Assembly (NCBI GenBank): GCA_015680685.1
Contig: MNCI01020785.1
Span: forward strand, 104,611 to 168,610
Direction of reading: 5' to 3'
DNA: 64,000 bases
Origin: Gnetum montanum
Taxonomy: Eukaryota; Streptophyta; Gnetopsida; Gnetales; Gnetaceae
Numbering within the stretch: the first letter of the stretch is position 1; every line of letters begins with the position of its first letter. Positions 22,553 to 34,540 of this stretch are shown here, piece after piece. A model generated the notes under the pieces. It did not search any database, was not told where the DNA came from, and was given only the letters and a program-made list of their open reading frames with translations. Made by a program: the position numbers and the translations under genes.

Positions 22553-22574
22553 ACATCTCCAACAATAGAGCTAA
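22553..22574 (-). promoter_or_regulatory. Primer-binding site of B, strongly decayed
   Basis: Minus strand TTAGCTCTATTGTTGGAGATG after the LTR end CTACTCATCA. It is the decayed counterpart of the tRNA-Asp site in A. Confidence 0.6.
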
Positions 22575-23426
22575 TGATGAGTAGTTGGGTATTCCAACAC
22601 TTAACCATAGAAGTCACAAGTGTTCATGTGTGCCTAGATCGTAATTTGTGGATGGACAATGTAAGTATACTAACCAATTGATGTTAATTTCATGATCATT
22701 ATTTTCCCAAGTAGAGTTAGCAAGGTCTAAATCATATAGTTTAACTCTTATTGAGGTATATGATAAAATGATGTTGAGTGGCTCTTAATAATACCAAGTG
22801 TAAACATGGTCAAAATGATTATAATTTTTATTTCTAAGTACAATAGAAATCTAAAACTATTCTATCCTATAGTGATAAGCATATGTTCCTAGTTTTTTAT
22901 ACATGTCTTGGGCTAATGTAACTATTACTTAGATTACCAAGTAACTTTACTACTAAGTGATCCAAGCAAGGTTACTACTAGGTTACCAAAAAATTACACT
23001 TAATGCTTGAAACCAGTCATACTTATTCTACCTTACTAAAAAAAATTGAAATAGTAAATGACTTAGTAAATGTAAATGATGGAATAAAAGTAAACATCAT
23101 ATAAAAGTAAAACTATGCTAAGTGATATGTTGCAATGATGAAGAATAATCTTGATCTTTATTGCTATTCATGATTTGTATCTAGGAAAAATCCACTCAAA
23201 TAAACTGTAATTCATCACACTTTGGGAATTCACTCTAACTTTAACTTTACAAAAACAAACTATATGAATTTTGCTAAGTGTTGGTAAAAAGTTCTTACTT
23301 CGATGTGATGGAAGGTTGGTATTTATAGGAATGTTCATGACCCACTACATTGTATCTACAATGACATATGTAGAGCTACGATATCATAACTACAATATTG
23401 TAGATTCATATATTCACATTTTATCA
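22575..23426 (-). repeat. 5' LTR of element B
   Basis: An 852-bp LTR from TGATAAAATG to CTACTCATCA on the minus strand. It resembles the LTR at 50866-51729 throughout and that of A more distantly. The TATA box CCTATAAATA lies at 23320-23329. Confidence 0.85.
23320..23329 (-). promoter_or_regulatory. TATA box in LTR of B
   Basis: CCTATAAATA, same offset from the LTR start as in A and I. Confidence 0.65.
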
Positions 23427-24030
23427 CAAATGAAACTAAACATACTTGGCCACTAGAGAAATGCAAAGTCTCAACCATGATAGAAAATTATCTAGAGAGA
23501 AAAATTAGCAAATCCTTAGAGATTAAGGTATATCCCAATAATGTTAATAGAGATATAGGTTTAGAGATTAATAAAGAATGGTGGCCTCTCATAACCAAAA
23601 TCATTCATAGCAAAAAATGAATTAACCACTAATATTAGATTTTATTTTGAGAGGCATTAAGTTCAATCTCCACTAATATCTAACTTATTAACTTTAAAAT
23701 TTATATTAAAATAATAATATTAATACTAATAAAAGTTAACAAGTAAATTAATATCCATTATTCCATAGAATTAAATACTTTACATATTGGGCTTTATCAG
23801 TAATAATAATACTTTTTCATAATAATAATAATAATAATAAATTAATGATTAATTTTCACAATTATAAAATAGATAAATATAAAATTTATATGACCCTTTT
23901 AAATAAATAATAAGTATAATTGACTTTTCCTTAGGAAACTTATAAATAATCTCTTCCATTGTTCTTATTATTTAGTACTACTAATGATAAATCTAGAGAG
24001 GATTCAAAACTAGTATGGTTTTAGATTGTA
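23427..24030. other. AT-rich spacer with an AAT microsatellite
   Basis: No gene or element recognised. A short AAT run lies at about 23817-23842. Confidence 0.6.
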
Positions 24031-24039
24031 AGAAGAAGA

Positions 24040-25330
24040 TCCTCTATCACTATTTTTGTAGTTGAGAATGAAATCATTTCTTGATGCATATAATATAGTC
24101 AAAGTCTTTGCACCTCTTGTTTGGAGCCTTGTCTAACTTATAAATTAACTTTTCATCCTCCTTGGTTTCTAGCTTCTCATAAAAGTAATTAAAAGCATTA
24201 AGTTTAGCCTTGTTTGCTATCTTCTTCACCACATATTTAGCCACATTGTATCTCTGAAAGTCATCATGTTTTTCATTTTTTTTCCACTTCTTGAAATACT
24301 TCTTATTTTAAATTTTCTTGTTGCACTTAGTCACTCCACCATGATGTTTTCTTGAATATACTTATTCCCTTCTAGAATCTTACAAATGGCCCTCATTGTA
24401 TTCTTGATACAAATCATTTGACTCTAATATTATTCACATTTAAGTTTAAATCCCAAGGTTCTTTCATAAGAAATCTATCCTTGAAAAGTAACATCTTTTC
24501 TTTCTTTAGATTCAACCATTTATAAAAGATGCGTTCTTTTTAATGCCTCTTTGATACCACTCTTGATAGCTAGATCCATCACTATAAGTCTATGTTAGGT
24601 TGTAAGACTTTCTCTAGTAAATATATCACAATCCTTGAATGTTCTTCAATGTCTCTTTCTCACCAACATATAGTATATTTGGGTTGAGAGACATCTCCTC
24701 TTGATAGCTAGATCCATCACCATAACCTATGTTGGGTTGTAAGACTTTCTCTAGTAAATACTTTGCAATCCTTGCATGTTCTTCAATCTTTCTTTCTCAC
24801 TAAGATGTATTCTATCTAGGTTGAGCTACATCTGCTCTTGAATGTCAGCAAGTTTTTAACTTTTTTTTTTGAAATAGATATCCATTATTGCAAGATCATA
24901 GAACAATGCAAACTCAATAATAGAATCCCTCGACTCATTTCTCTGTCCAATGTGATGCCTTCCATGCATCATTTTGTGACTTATTTTAGTTTCTGACACA
25001 TGTCCATTAAAATCTCTTCTAATAATAATCCCTTTATGCTCCAATATTTGCTATATAAGTCCATCTAAGGAATCTCATAAGTTTCTGTTAGCATAATCCT
25101 TCAAACCAACCTAAGGAGCATAGATACTTAGCATGTTCCTAGAAGGTCTCATAGTATTGTTTAGTTTGGATAAATTGTTGTTCTTCTATTTGATAGGAAT
25201 GTTAAATCATATTATTCTATGTTTATGATTAGTATATTTTAAGTCTTTCTCTAGTGTATAAATGTTGATGTTTGATAGTTTATTGATTCTAAAACAAGTA
25301 ACCATAGGAAAGATAAAGGAATATAGCCCA
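24040..25330 (-). pseudogene. LINE fragment: AP-type endonuclease and linker
   Basis: The endonuclease of non-LTR retrotransposons nicks target DNA. On the minus strand, 25.05-25.14 kb reads RNMLSIYAP and VGLKDYANRNL, equivalent to the conserved SAYAPQ strand. At 24856-25044 it has RRDFNGHV (the family has GDFNGHVG; the Asp is kept), RHHIGQRNESRDSIIEFAL, and YDLAIMDIYFKKK. Further left come a ~138-bp tandem duplication and a linker (about 24.1-24.35 kb) with KKYFKKWKKNEKHDDFQRYN and NYFYEKLETKEDEKLIYKL, the segment between endonuclease and RT in plant LINEs. RT does not follow; the fragment ends near 24.0 kb. Confidence 0.8.
24562..24836. repeat. Tandem duplication inside the LINE linker
   Basis: Two adjacent units, 24562-24699 and 24700-24836, each starting CTTGATAGCTAGATCCATCA and sharing GGTTGTAAGACTTTCTC and GTTCTTCAAT. 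Confidence 0.88.
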
Positions 25331-27070
25331 AGACATATAACCTACCTGATACTTTAGAAGAATTATAAAGGAATATAATGATTCCTCAAGTGTAATTTTA
25401 ATTAACAACCTCTTGCCTAATAAGATAATGACCTAACCATTTAAGTGACTGATCACTAGCATATTTATTTAGCACAACTTGACATGCAGATGAAAAATTT
25501 AGGTAAATAATTTTGAAAGTAATAAAGTTTGGTTGATTGAAATTAATAAAGTAATAAGATTGATTAAGGGGACTAGTGAGAATAAATGTACTTTATAGTC
25601 AATATGATATTTTTATAAAACTTACATTAGACATAAAGGTGTTTGAAGTGTGACTTGAATTGGTAATGTTTTTCATCATTGATTTTTTCTTACATAATTT
25701 ATTAAATAATGAGAACCATGTTAGTCACACTTGATTGGTGTGGCATAATAAAGTTGATTGATAATTGTCATAATTCTTAAACTAACTTGTAACTTATCAT
25801 GTAGAAAATTAAAAATTTGAATATATATTATTCTAATAAATTTTATTAAAATATTTATTACATCCAAAGTCTCTAAGAAATCTATTAGATAGGTGAACAT
25901 GCTTGGAATGTAATTCAAACACTTCATTTCCAAATATTGAAATAAATTAATAAGATCATGGGAATTAAGGTTATATTTTCTTCAAATGTGCACATGGTAT
26001 TAATCTTCAATAATATTTTCATTACAATGGTAACACATCTAATATTACCTTAGAATGTTACTTCTTTTGAGAGTTTTCATTCTAAACTAATGAAAATACA
26101 TTTTTGGTTTCCTAATTTGAACTTGTAATCGATGAGGAACTACATCTAATACTATTTAAATAAATTTTTTTTTCCTTTTGTTGTGAGACCAATATTTAGA
26201 AGTTTCATGTGTCTAATAGTCTAATAGATTTATTTGAAATGACAATAAAAATTTTGATTATCTACATTTCATTTTTGGAACCATAAAAATACCTAGTAGC
26301 ACCGATCTTTCTACTAAGTAGCTTACAATAACAATTTGGATAACTTATACATTATAATATTAGTTACATTATATGTATAACCAACAGACTAACAATAGCC
26401 TTTAGCTTCAAAGGTAACAACCATGCTTCTAAGAGTAAGATGTCATACAAAATTTATCTTTTAACTTGGTATTCCTCTAATAGATATTGTTCTATCTTTC
26501 TAAAATAATAAAGAACCTTAATTTCAACATTGAATCCCTAGTTAATGCACAAATATTACTTGAGATTTATAGAGTATTCTAAGCATAAATATTTGTAACC
26601 TATCTTCATGAAATAATCAATCTTCTATTTTCCACAAATCATGATTTTAGTTTTGTTGACATTCATCTTCATTCTAGAGTATTAATAGAACTTATCTTAA
26701 ACATTAATATAACATTATCAAAAAAAAAAATTAAGAAGAATAACAAGATAATTATGTAGTTGAATTGAATTGTTAGGTGGCACCTCTCACATCCATATTC
26801 TTAGTTTATCAATGAAAGTTTCAAAAAGTACAAGGAGTAAGGAAAATCTTGATTTAGACCTATGTTGCTATGAAAAATGATAGTCTATTAGAAGTTGTGA
26901 TCTTGAAGCTAGGTATAAACCTCTTAATAGAGTTTTTGAATTGTAGAGATAAAAGTTAAGGATGTTTTAATATTGTGTAATGATTACCATTAGTTGTTTC
27001 AAATATTAGAATCTTGATCTTTACAAAAGTCTACAAATAAAGAATGATTCTTTAGGAGGTTTCTAGCATC
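25330..27070 (-). pseudogene. LINE reverse-transcriptase remnant
   Basis: Non-LTR RT, strongly decayed. From right: HSLFVDFCKDQDS near 27020 (equivalent to the FIDFxKAFDS motif), IQKLY, then FHSNIGLNQDFPYSLYFL near 26840 (equivalent to TGVRQGDPLSPYLF). At 26.6-26.7 kb it has MNVNKTKIMICGK, a conserved segment after the catalytic FADD box; I could not read the FADD box itself. A thumb-like stretch EEYQVKR lies near 26.45 kb. 25.3-26.3 kb is AT-rich and only weakly coding. It lies on the 5' side of the endonuclease piece, so it belongs to a different LINE copy. Confidence 0.68.
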
Positions 27071-27090
27071 ATTTATAAGGTGCTAATAAG

Positions 27091-27276
27091 TGATGAGTAG
27101 TCCCTATACCCAACCATACAAATCACAATAGTTTTCAGTGACCTGATCAAAATTTGTGAATGAACCTAGCATGGCTTCTAGAGAGTCAATATGTGATTGT
27201 TGATTATTTCCATTCCACTTGTGTAAATTATAGTTCAATGCATATGGTTTAACCCAAAGTGAGATACATGATGTGG
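27091..27276 (-). repeat. Fragment of Athila-like LTR (U5 side only)
   Basis: Starts TGATGAGTAGTCCCTATACCC as in the LTRs of A, B and I, and holds the TATGGTTTAAC...GAGATACATGATG segment. Only about 186 bp remain, then a different sequence begins. To the left is a very weak primer-site-like string and then LINE RT. Confidence 0.72.
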
Positions 27277-29094
27277 TTTTTCCCTTTCAGCTTTTATTCT
27301 TTCAATTCTTATTCTTTGGGCTACCTTCACTCTTGCATATTTAGCTCCATTTGATGCAAATCTTTCATTAGGCATGACTTATTCAAGATCTTGTAACTTC
27401 CATGAGGAGTAATGTTTTTCCATTAGAGCTAAATATTCACTAAGAAAAAATCTAGTAGAGTATGATCTTTGTTTTCCATCCACCTGTAAAGCTTAATGAC
27501 TAGTTGATCATAAGTAGAGGTTGGGAGCTTCATAGATTTTCAACTATTTTGGTGCTTCCACCTTAGCTTGATTTATCTTTTTATCTGTACCTCTTTGGTA
27601 AAACATGTCTATCTCATTTGGCTGATGAAATTTTTGATTCTTGGTAGTTGAATATATGCTCTTTGAAGCTACAGGAAAATCAAATTATTCTTTATATTTC
27701 TTAGCCATGCCTTTCATATGTTCTACATTACTAAATTTTTAAAAGTCAAACTTCAAGGAAAAAACTTCTTTATGTTTATAATCATATCCTAGGAAACTTT
27801 CCCACATCTACCTCCCTACCTCCAAAGTTGTAAAATATGAAGCTAAAAATCTTGGAAGCTTAAATGCTTTTCCTTCAAACCCTGCTCTCAAAATCTAAGT
27901 GTAATGGACATGCAAAAATATAGCTTCATGGAATTTTCTCCTTATTTCATTAATAATTTGTTGATCTATCTATGGTGAGAAAGATCTTAATATGAATTTA
28001 AATAAATGAATATATACAAAATTCATCAAAAATTCTAAGGCTTGGGCATCAACATAGCTCTTCTAGTATATGCCTAGGAAGAATTCATAGTAGGGATCCT
28101 CAAGTGGAGCTATACACTGTGATGCATAACTAATAAAAATTGGGGTTGTTCTTTCATATTCAAGAATGTCACTCAATAAAAAATTCATAAAAATTGAGCA
28201 TAAATTCAATTGAGCCCCTTGCTCATGGATCTATGCTAGGCTCTTTTGTAATAAATCATTCATATACTATACAGGGGAGAATTGTTTCTTATTTAATAAA
28301 GCTATCCATGACCAGAAATGATAATTAGTAATTTTAAACCTTGAGAAAAAATTCAAATCTGAGATACAAATTCTATGTGGGAGCATGAGCTCTATAGCTT
28401 TGGAAATACCATTTTGATATCCTTAGGTTTTTGCAAGATGTGTTAGTGAGAGCTTGAAAACCTTGTGTATTTCTGGATGAGTACAAAATTTACCACTAAA
28501 CACCTCCTCATTGTACTAGCAAGCTTCTACCTCTATTATATTAGGTTCCATGAGACCATATATCTCATACACCTTTCTAACACCAATGTCAATGAAGCAT
28601 TTTTTATTTCCTCTTAAGAATATATTGTCTTTCTCATACATGGTTTTAGCTATCAAGTGATCTATAGCATCTCTTATAATACTTAGGTCTAAAACTGAGC
28701 TTGTGGAGGCCTATCTTCTCATAGATTTCTCATTAGTCTTCAATTATTTCTAAACTTTGGAGCTATATATTCTCTATTAAATCATGGTCCTCATATAAGC
28801 TAAATAAATATTTCTTTTCTACCTCCAAATCTAAACATCCACTATTAATCCATTGTTAGAGCTAGTATATATTGAGGTTGAAATATTGGAGATAATCTAA
28901 AAAGTTGAAAGTGTTGATTTCCTGGGACTTCTATGATACTTCTTAGTTTTCCTTGTGAGACATTTTGAGCTAGAATTCAAAGGACTTTGAGAAATATTTT
29001 CTTCATGCTTGATGTGTATATTTTGCTTTTCTTCAATGTTCAGCTTTATTTGCTAATGGCTCTATGATTCAAAATTTGGCATAGGCTTATTCAT
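27235..29094 (-). pseudogene. Long decayed frame of unknown family (J)
   Basis: About 620 codons from ATG at 29094 to TGA at 27235, interrupted by roughly fifteen stops, most of them TAG. Codon periodicity is clear for 28.69 down to 27.24 kb. N-terminus: KCLTRKTKKYHRSPRKS (basic, Ser-rich). Middle: SIIRDAIDHLIAKTMYEKD, then IEVEACX-like and FSGKFCTHPEIHKVFKLS. Then LPHRICISDLNFFSRFK, PLEDPYYEFFLGIY, KLPRFLASYFTTLEVG. C-terminal half is basic with KKINQAKVEAPK and RIRIERIKAEREK, ending inside the LTR fragment. I see no zinc finger, transmembrane segment or polymerase motif. It may be an accessory ORF of an LTR element. Not recognised. Confidence 0.6.
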
Positions 29095-29099
29095 TAATA

Positions 29100-31446
29100 C
29101 CTAAAGCCTCATTTTAAGTTCACTTTCTTAGGGATAGATTTTTTGAATCAACTTTTAATATATGTTTTAAGCTTTTGAATTTACTGAGCTACTCTATTGA
29201 TGTTATTAAATAATTATAGGATTTGATACAAATCATCTTATCTTAATGCTTAACCTATCTTTTATTAATATAGCTCTTAATTTTTCATTAAGAGTAATTA
29301 AGTTGACATGGCATATAAGTAGAACTAGTTTGTAGAACTATATTTTGGTTCTACTAACAACCTCTTTCAATATTTTCATTTTGCTAATGTTGACATGGTA
29401 ATTAAAACTCAAATGGTTACATGAGATCGATCCTTCTTCTAATACTAGCTAAACTATTGGAGTAGGAAATCTAACCAATTTTTTGTTCTACAGAACCTTT
29501 GCTTACATGGATCTTGATTAAGCTTTAATATATCTTACTTATCATTTTTATATTATGGCTTGTTAAGCTAGATTGAAATTAAGCATAAGTGTAAATTTAG
29601 TAGGTCTCACATTTAAATTCGTGAATTAGAGCTCTTTCATATCTTAATATATCTTGTCGAACTAATTTGTAGAACTACTTTTTGGTTCTCTGAGCTTCTT
29701 TGTTTTAGTTTTATGTGGTAGAGCAACTTTGTAGCTAGCTCGTAGAACTAATTCATAGAATCATTTTTTGTTTCTATGAACTCTTCTTCTATCTTGAGCT
29801 TACATGGATTTTGAATTGAATTTATCCATGTGTGGAATAATACTTAGTAGGTTTCATGTCTAAGCTTTTAAGTTTTGGTGTTGATGTGGTTTTTAGAATT
29901 ATTTTGGAGCTTATTTGTAAAATCAAATTTTTGTTTTATGAACAATGCTACAAAAGAGTTGATGTGGAACAACGATTCTTAAGCTCCATTATAGAGCCAA
30001 TTTTTGGTTCTCCAAGCTATGTTATATTCTTTAGCTTCTTAATCTTCATTTGTCTAATCTTTAACATGTTGAGTTGGATTAAAAAGTATAATAAGCATGT
30101 GCTTAAATTAAATTCGTAATCTCTTGTGGGCCCAATATAAAACTCTTTCTCATTCTAATGTGGGTTATAGAACCATTTTAGCTCTTATTCATACAAATAA
30201 ATTTTGGTTCTACAAACCTATTCTTTATAAGTGCTGATGTGCCAGAATCTTTCTAGAGCTTCTTTATAGAGTTAATTCATGGTTCTACAAGCTTGTTGAG
30301 TGTTTCAAAGCTAACATGGAAGAATAAAAAATAAGCTCTCTTGTAGAATCAAATTTTAATTCTATGAATCATTCTTCTTCCTCACAAAGATAATGTGATA
30401 GAACTAAAAGTAATCCTACTCATAGAACCAAATTTTATTTCTAAAAACTATGCTTCTTTTTGTAATGTTTACATGGTAGAACCATTTTTAGGCTTCTTTG
30501 TCAAACTAATTTTTGGTTCTATGAGCTACACTTCTTTTCATGTGTCATCCTTAAATGATGACATGGCTTGTAGCACCATTTTAGCTTTTGTTATAAAACC
30601 AACTTTTGTTTCTATAAACCTCCCTCTATCAAAAGTTGATGTGGCTTCCTTGTAGAACCAACTAGTAGAACCACTTTTTGATTCTACAAACCTATCATAT
30701 ATAGAGGCTAATCTAGGTCACAGAAGAGTTTTGAAGCTTGCTTATACAAATGAATTTCAATTCTATGAACTATGCTACTTTTTATTCTTTTATTTTCTTC
30801 TAGACCTGATGTGGTAGAACTTACAATGAGCACTTATTCCTTTTAAGAATTTTGCTATGGCTTCTAAAATAATTCTAAAGCTCATTCATAGAACCAAATT
30901 TTGATTCTGCATAGCTCATCTTCTATTCAAAAAAAAAAAAAAACCTTCTATGAATTAATTCTATAACTTCTTAGGATACTAGCTCTTTAAATAAGCTTTT
31001 CTTAGTTATCTTATATGGCATATGGATTTTACTCATAAAGACAAACTTTGACATTCTCTTATAGAATTAAATCTTTTGATAATATGAAGCTAATCTTTAA
31101 TATTCTAACTAGTTGATGTGGTAGAACCAATCTAGAAACTCTTTCTAGAAATACTTTTTGATTCTATGTACTTTCTCCCAATTGTACAAACCAATCGACC
31201 AAGAGTTGACATGAATTATAGAGCTATTTCAATGCTTGCTTATAGAACTAATTCATAGAACAACTTTTTGATTCCACTAACCTCCTAATTTTACAAGTTT
31301 AAGTGGTTCATAAAACCTATTTAAAAGTTCTTTAAAAAACTTAATTTGGTTCTATGAACATCCTCTAATTCCATGAGCTAACATAGCTAGATTAGCTTTC
31401 TTTTGTGAAACAAATATTACTCCTTAAATTCTTAGTTTTATGAGTT
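29100..31446. repeat. Array of GTAGAACCA-TGGTTCTAC hairpin repeats
   Basis: About twenty degenerate units, roughly 90-130 bp apart, each with a GAACCAA-type arm, a short AT loop, and a TTGGTTCTA arm (for example near 29331, 29670, 29995, 30265, 30500, 30655). The words GCTTATTTGTAGAA and GATGTGGTAGAAC recur between them. The U3 half of the copia G LTR (49.1-50.1 kb, 32.6-33.0 kb, 41.3-41.7 kb) is built of the same units. This stretch is therefore probably an expanded or older copy of that LTR. No gene: the open frames at 29856-30119 and 30395-30655 read from the repeats. Confidence 0.75.
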
Positions 31447-31451
31447 CTTAC

Positions 31452-32992
31452 TATTATTTCCTAGACATAGATAGAGGCACTAGTGGGAAGGAAGGGGGAG
31501 GGGGGTGTGGTTAGAGGGGGATGAATCAAGACCTCATAAAAAGTTTGAATTAAATGGAGACAAGTAAAAAGATCAGTATAAAGCCCCATAGAAACTAAAT
31601 GTTGAAAATAGAAATGCTTATGTAGAAAAGAGTAAATAGACATTGAGATTTTAAGGTAGTTTAGTTGCTAGGCTAGCTGGCCTACCTCCACTATAAAACT
31701 ATCCCCACATCCTAGTGGGTAGAGGAATCTATTAATCAAAAACAATTATAGGGCTTCCTTTATAATCCTAGACTGAGCACAACCGCTAGGCTTACATTCA
31801 TAGAAATTTGCTTTAACTAAATAGAGGAAGGAAAATACTTTACATTATCTCAAAAAAGAGACTCAAGAGTTATGAATATTTCTAAGAAAAAGAAAAATGA
31901 ACTTTCATAGAGAAGTGATAGAGAGAGATATTAAGAGAAAGAGGAGATGCATAAAAGAAGAAATTCTAGTTCAAGCATAAGGCCAAAACTAGAATTACAA
32001 AAGTTGAGCTATAGAGCTTCAATTTATAGCAACGATTCTTTCTAGCCATTTTAGAGCCATTCTTTAAGCAATTACTAATATGCTAGAGAAACATGAGAAG
32101 TAATAAGCTATAGCTATTACTAATCTATTGGAAGAGTAGTTGAAGAAGAAGAAGTTATATCCATTATACTTTAGCTCCCATTACTAAATTTTGTATGAGC
32201 TTGAGGTGAGCATTAAAATCTTAGAAATCTATCATTTCATTTTTAGCACTAACGGTTCCTTCACTTCTTGCGACAATAATAAGCTTTTCTTATATGGAGA
32301 GAAAAATACTTTAAGCTTCAACAACCAATCCTCTTTTTTCATTACTAAGGTTTAGCTTACTTCCGTAGTAGTATAGGATTTAGATTTTTGTATAATATCT
32401 ATTTTCAATATGAGCTTATAATGTCCCATTTATTTTTGCTAATGTCGTATCATTTTTTAAGTGTAGCTTGCATAGAATTAAAATCTAGTTCTAAATTGAT
32501 TCTACCTTTTAAAGAGCTATTAAAGCCAACTTATATTATTAAATATGAGCTTTTCTTCTACTTAGGCTAACATGACAATAAGATCTTTAAAGAAAATCTA
32601 AAGGTTTTTTGTACTCTCTTGGCTTTTCTATTTCTTTTTTTAAAAGTAAGCTTTTCTATATGTGTGGTAAAAGGAGCTAATGTGGTAGAGCTATTTTGGA
32701 AGAGCTTTGTAGCATCAAAAACTAGATCTAAAGATTAGTCATATGAGTTGATATCATAGGGTTCCTAGTAGAATGAAAAATTTGTTTTTGAAGCTTTTTC
32801 AAAAAGAGAATGGATTTTTATTTAAGCTTGCATATGTGAAAAAAATTTGACATGGTAGAGAGACTTTTAACAAGCTTTCATGGAACTAAGAACTAGTTCT
32901 AGAGCTGATTCTAAAGAAGAGCTTATTTCCAAAGTTGACATGGTAGAACTGATTAAAGGAGACCTTCGTAGAACCAAAAATGATTCTACAAG
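31452..32992 (-). repeat. 3' LTR of copia G, left piece
   Basis: Matches 48226-49716 of the 5' LTR from TTTCCTAGACA to the hairpin CGTAGAACC...TTCTACAAG. TG at the terminus has mutated to TA. A TATA box on the minus strand (GCTATAAATT) lies at 32021-32030. A G-rich run lies at 31477-31517. The LTR continues at 41338 after the nested block. Confidence 0.85.
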
Positions 32993-33987
32993 TGTTACAT
33001 TAGAAAAATTTGGTGCTTGAAAAATTGAAGATCTCTGATGGAATAGTTTAACCTTGAATCCCACAGGCCTTAAAAAAGAGATTCAAAGCACCTTGGATGG
33101 TCTTGCCAATCAACTAGGAACTTAGGAATTGTAAAGTGAATGTAAGTAAATTGAATAAAAGTTGTAGATCTAACACTAGAGAAAGTAAAAAAATCAACTT
33201 TAGAAGCACAACTAAACTATCAAATTTTATTAAAATAGTAAAATGTTGAGGAAAAAGAGTTTAAATAAGTACACATTGTGTACCTATGAGGCACAAAGAG
33301 CTACATGGAAGATGCTTGAATTCTGGTGAAATTGGCAAAGTGGATCTTGTAGTCATCTTCATGATCTGGGTGCTCCAAAGCTTCAATTCCTAAAATGATT
33401 TGCTAGTTCTCAAGTATGGATTTGCTTTTTTGGTGTTGAAAATGGTGGATCATTGTTGGAATTTTGGTTCTTTACAATTGTCTAAGAGTTTCTATACTCA
33501 TCGAAATGCAAATTTTCCAAAAAGTCCTTGTAAATTGATCATCTTTTATTTTCATAGGCCATTAGAGGTTGGTACGTTACTACAAATTCCTACCATAATT
33601 GCTAACAAATTGATGTAAATTTTTGACATTGCAAGCCATCAACCTCAGTGTATATTTTCAATTTTGGTAAATTTGATGCATGAAGGCCATAAAAAATACA
33701 TTGGGTTCTAAAAAGATATGATGGCTTCAAAAAGATATCCTGGCTTCACCATAAATACACTGGCCTTGAAGAAGATACATTGCCTTCCATGGAAAATACT
33801 CTAGCCTTGACATGAAAATTAAAGTCCAATAGTTTATACTTTTTTGTAGGTGGTTCTAGCATATAAATTGTGATGACCAACATAAAAATCAAGAAAAACC
33901 CATATTTGGTGATTTCCAAGGCATTTTTTAGCCTTCCCAAGCCCAAATACACACATTACTAATGGTTACATGGTTTTATTGTTCACA
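32993..33987 (-). repeat. Chimeric LTR (F1 / 3' LTR of element E)
   Basis: Starts TGTTACATT and is nearly the same as solo LTR F2 (40197-41332) up to about 33955, including the 150 bp to its left. It then switches to a short end (GGTTTTATTGTTCA) resembling the end of E's 5' LTR. It is the left terminus of E. The switch is best explained by recombination between a solo LTR and the 3' LTR of E. Confidence 0.68.
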
Positions 33988-34449
33988 GGTCCTCAAGTGA
34001 TGATGGTGATGGCTTTGGTAATGATGTTGATGGTGGTTTTCCTTCTCCTTCCATGGCATTAGTTTTCTAGCTAGTGATGGACTATTAATGCTTTTTTGTT
34101 CATTATTTTGGCTATCATAGTATTAGGGATTGTACTAGTTATTATTTTTTTGTTATCTTATTGCACTATAATGATGCTATACTTTTTTTATTATTTCATC
34201 GCACCATGTCATCATGGCCATTGGCATGGACATTCTTGGTTACAGGTAAAAAGTTTTTGCTTTATATTTTTCTTGCATAAAAGGCTATGAGTTAAAACAA
34301 TAAGGCTACAAAGTAAAGTGGTGATAACATGAAGAACATGAAGGTGTAAATCAGGGTGTGACTTTTAAAGTAGAAACCCAAATGTAAAATCAAGAAGCAA
34401 ACTGGTGCAATTGTACACCAAAGAGATGAATGAAAGGCCAAAAATTTAC

Positions 34450-34540
34450 CAGTTTTAGGCCCTGGAAAGCTATGGATTCACCAGTTTTAGGCCTTAGAGG
34501 GCTATGATATTACCAGTTTTAGGCCTTAGTGGGCCATTGC
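34450..34540 (-). repeat. Three tandem GGCCTAAAACTGG repeats in E
   Basis: Units at 34450, 34482 and 34513 on the plus strand read CCAGTTTTAGGCC; the complement matches the D repeats (GGCCTAAAACTAG). Same position, just downstream of protease. Confidence 0.85.

Larger units (their letters stand above)
16722..23426 (-). mobile_element. Athila-like Ty3/gypsy element B (right part)
   Basis: Minus-strand element: 5' LTR 22575-23426, primer site, shortened Gag, protease, a pol-less middle, then an accessory frame reaching 16722 and resuming at 8120-8337 beyond D. Its 3' end is cut by element A and lies outside the window. RT, RNase H and integrase are missing between 19.0 and 20.1 kb, so B is an internal-deletion derivative of the A/C family. 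Confidence 0.78.

Noticed and set aside
31477-31517. Possible G-quadruplex in the copia LTR
   Set aside because: The matching stretch in the 5' LTR (48250-48270) has lost most G runs, so there is no sign of conservation.
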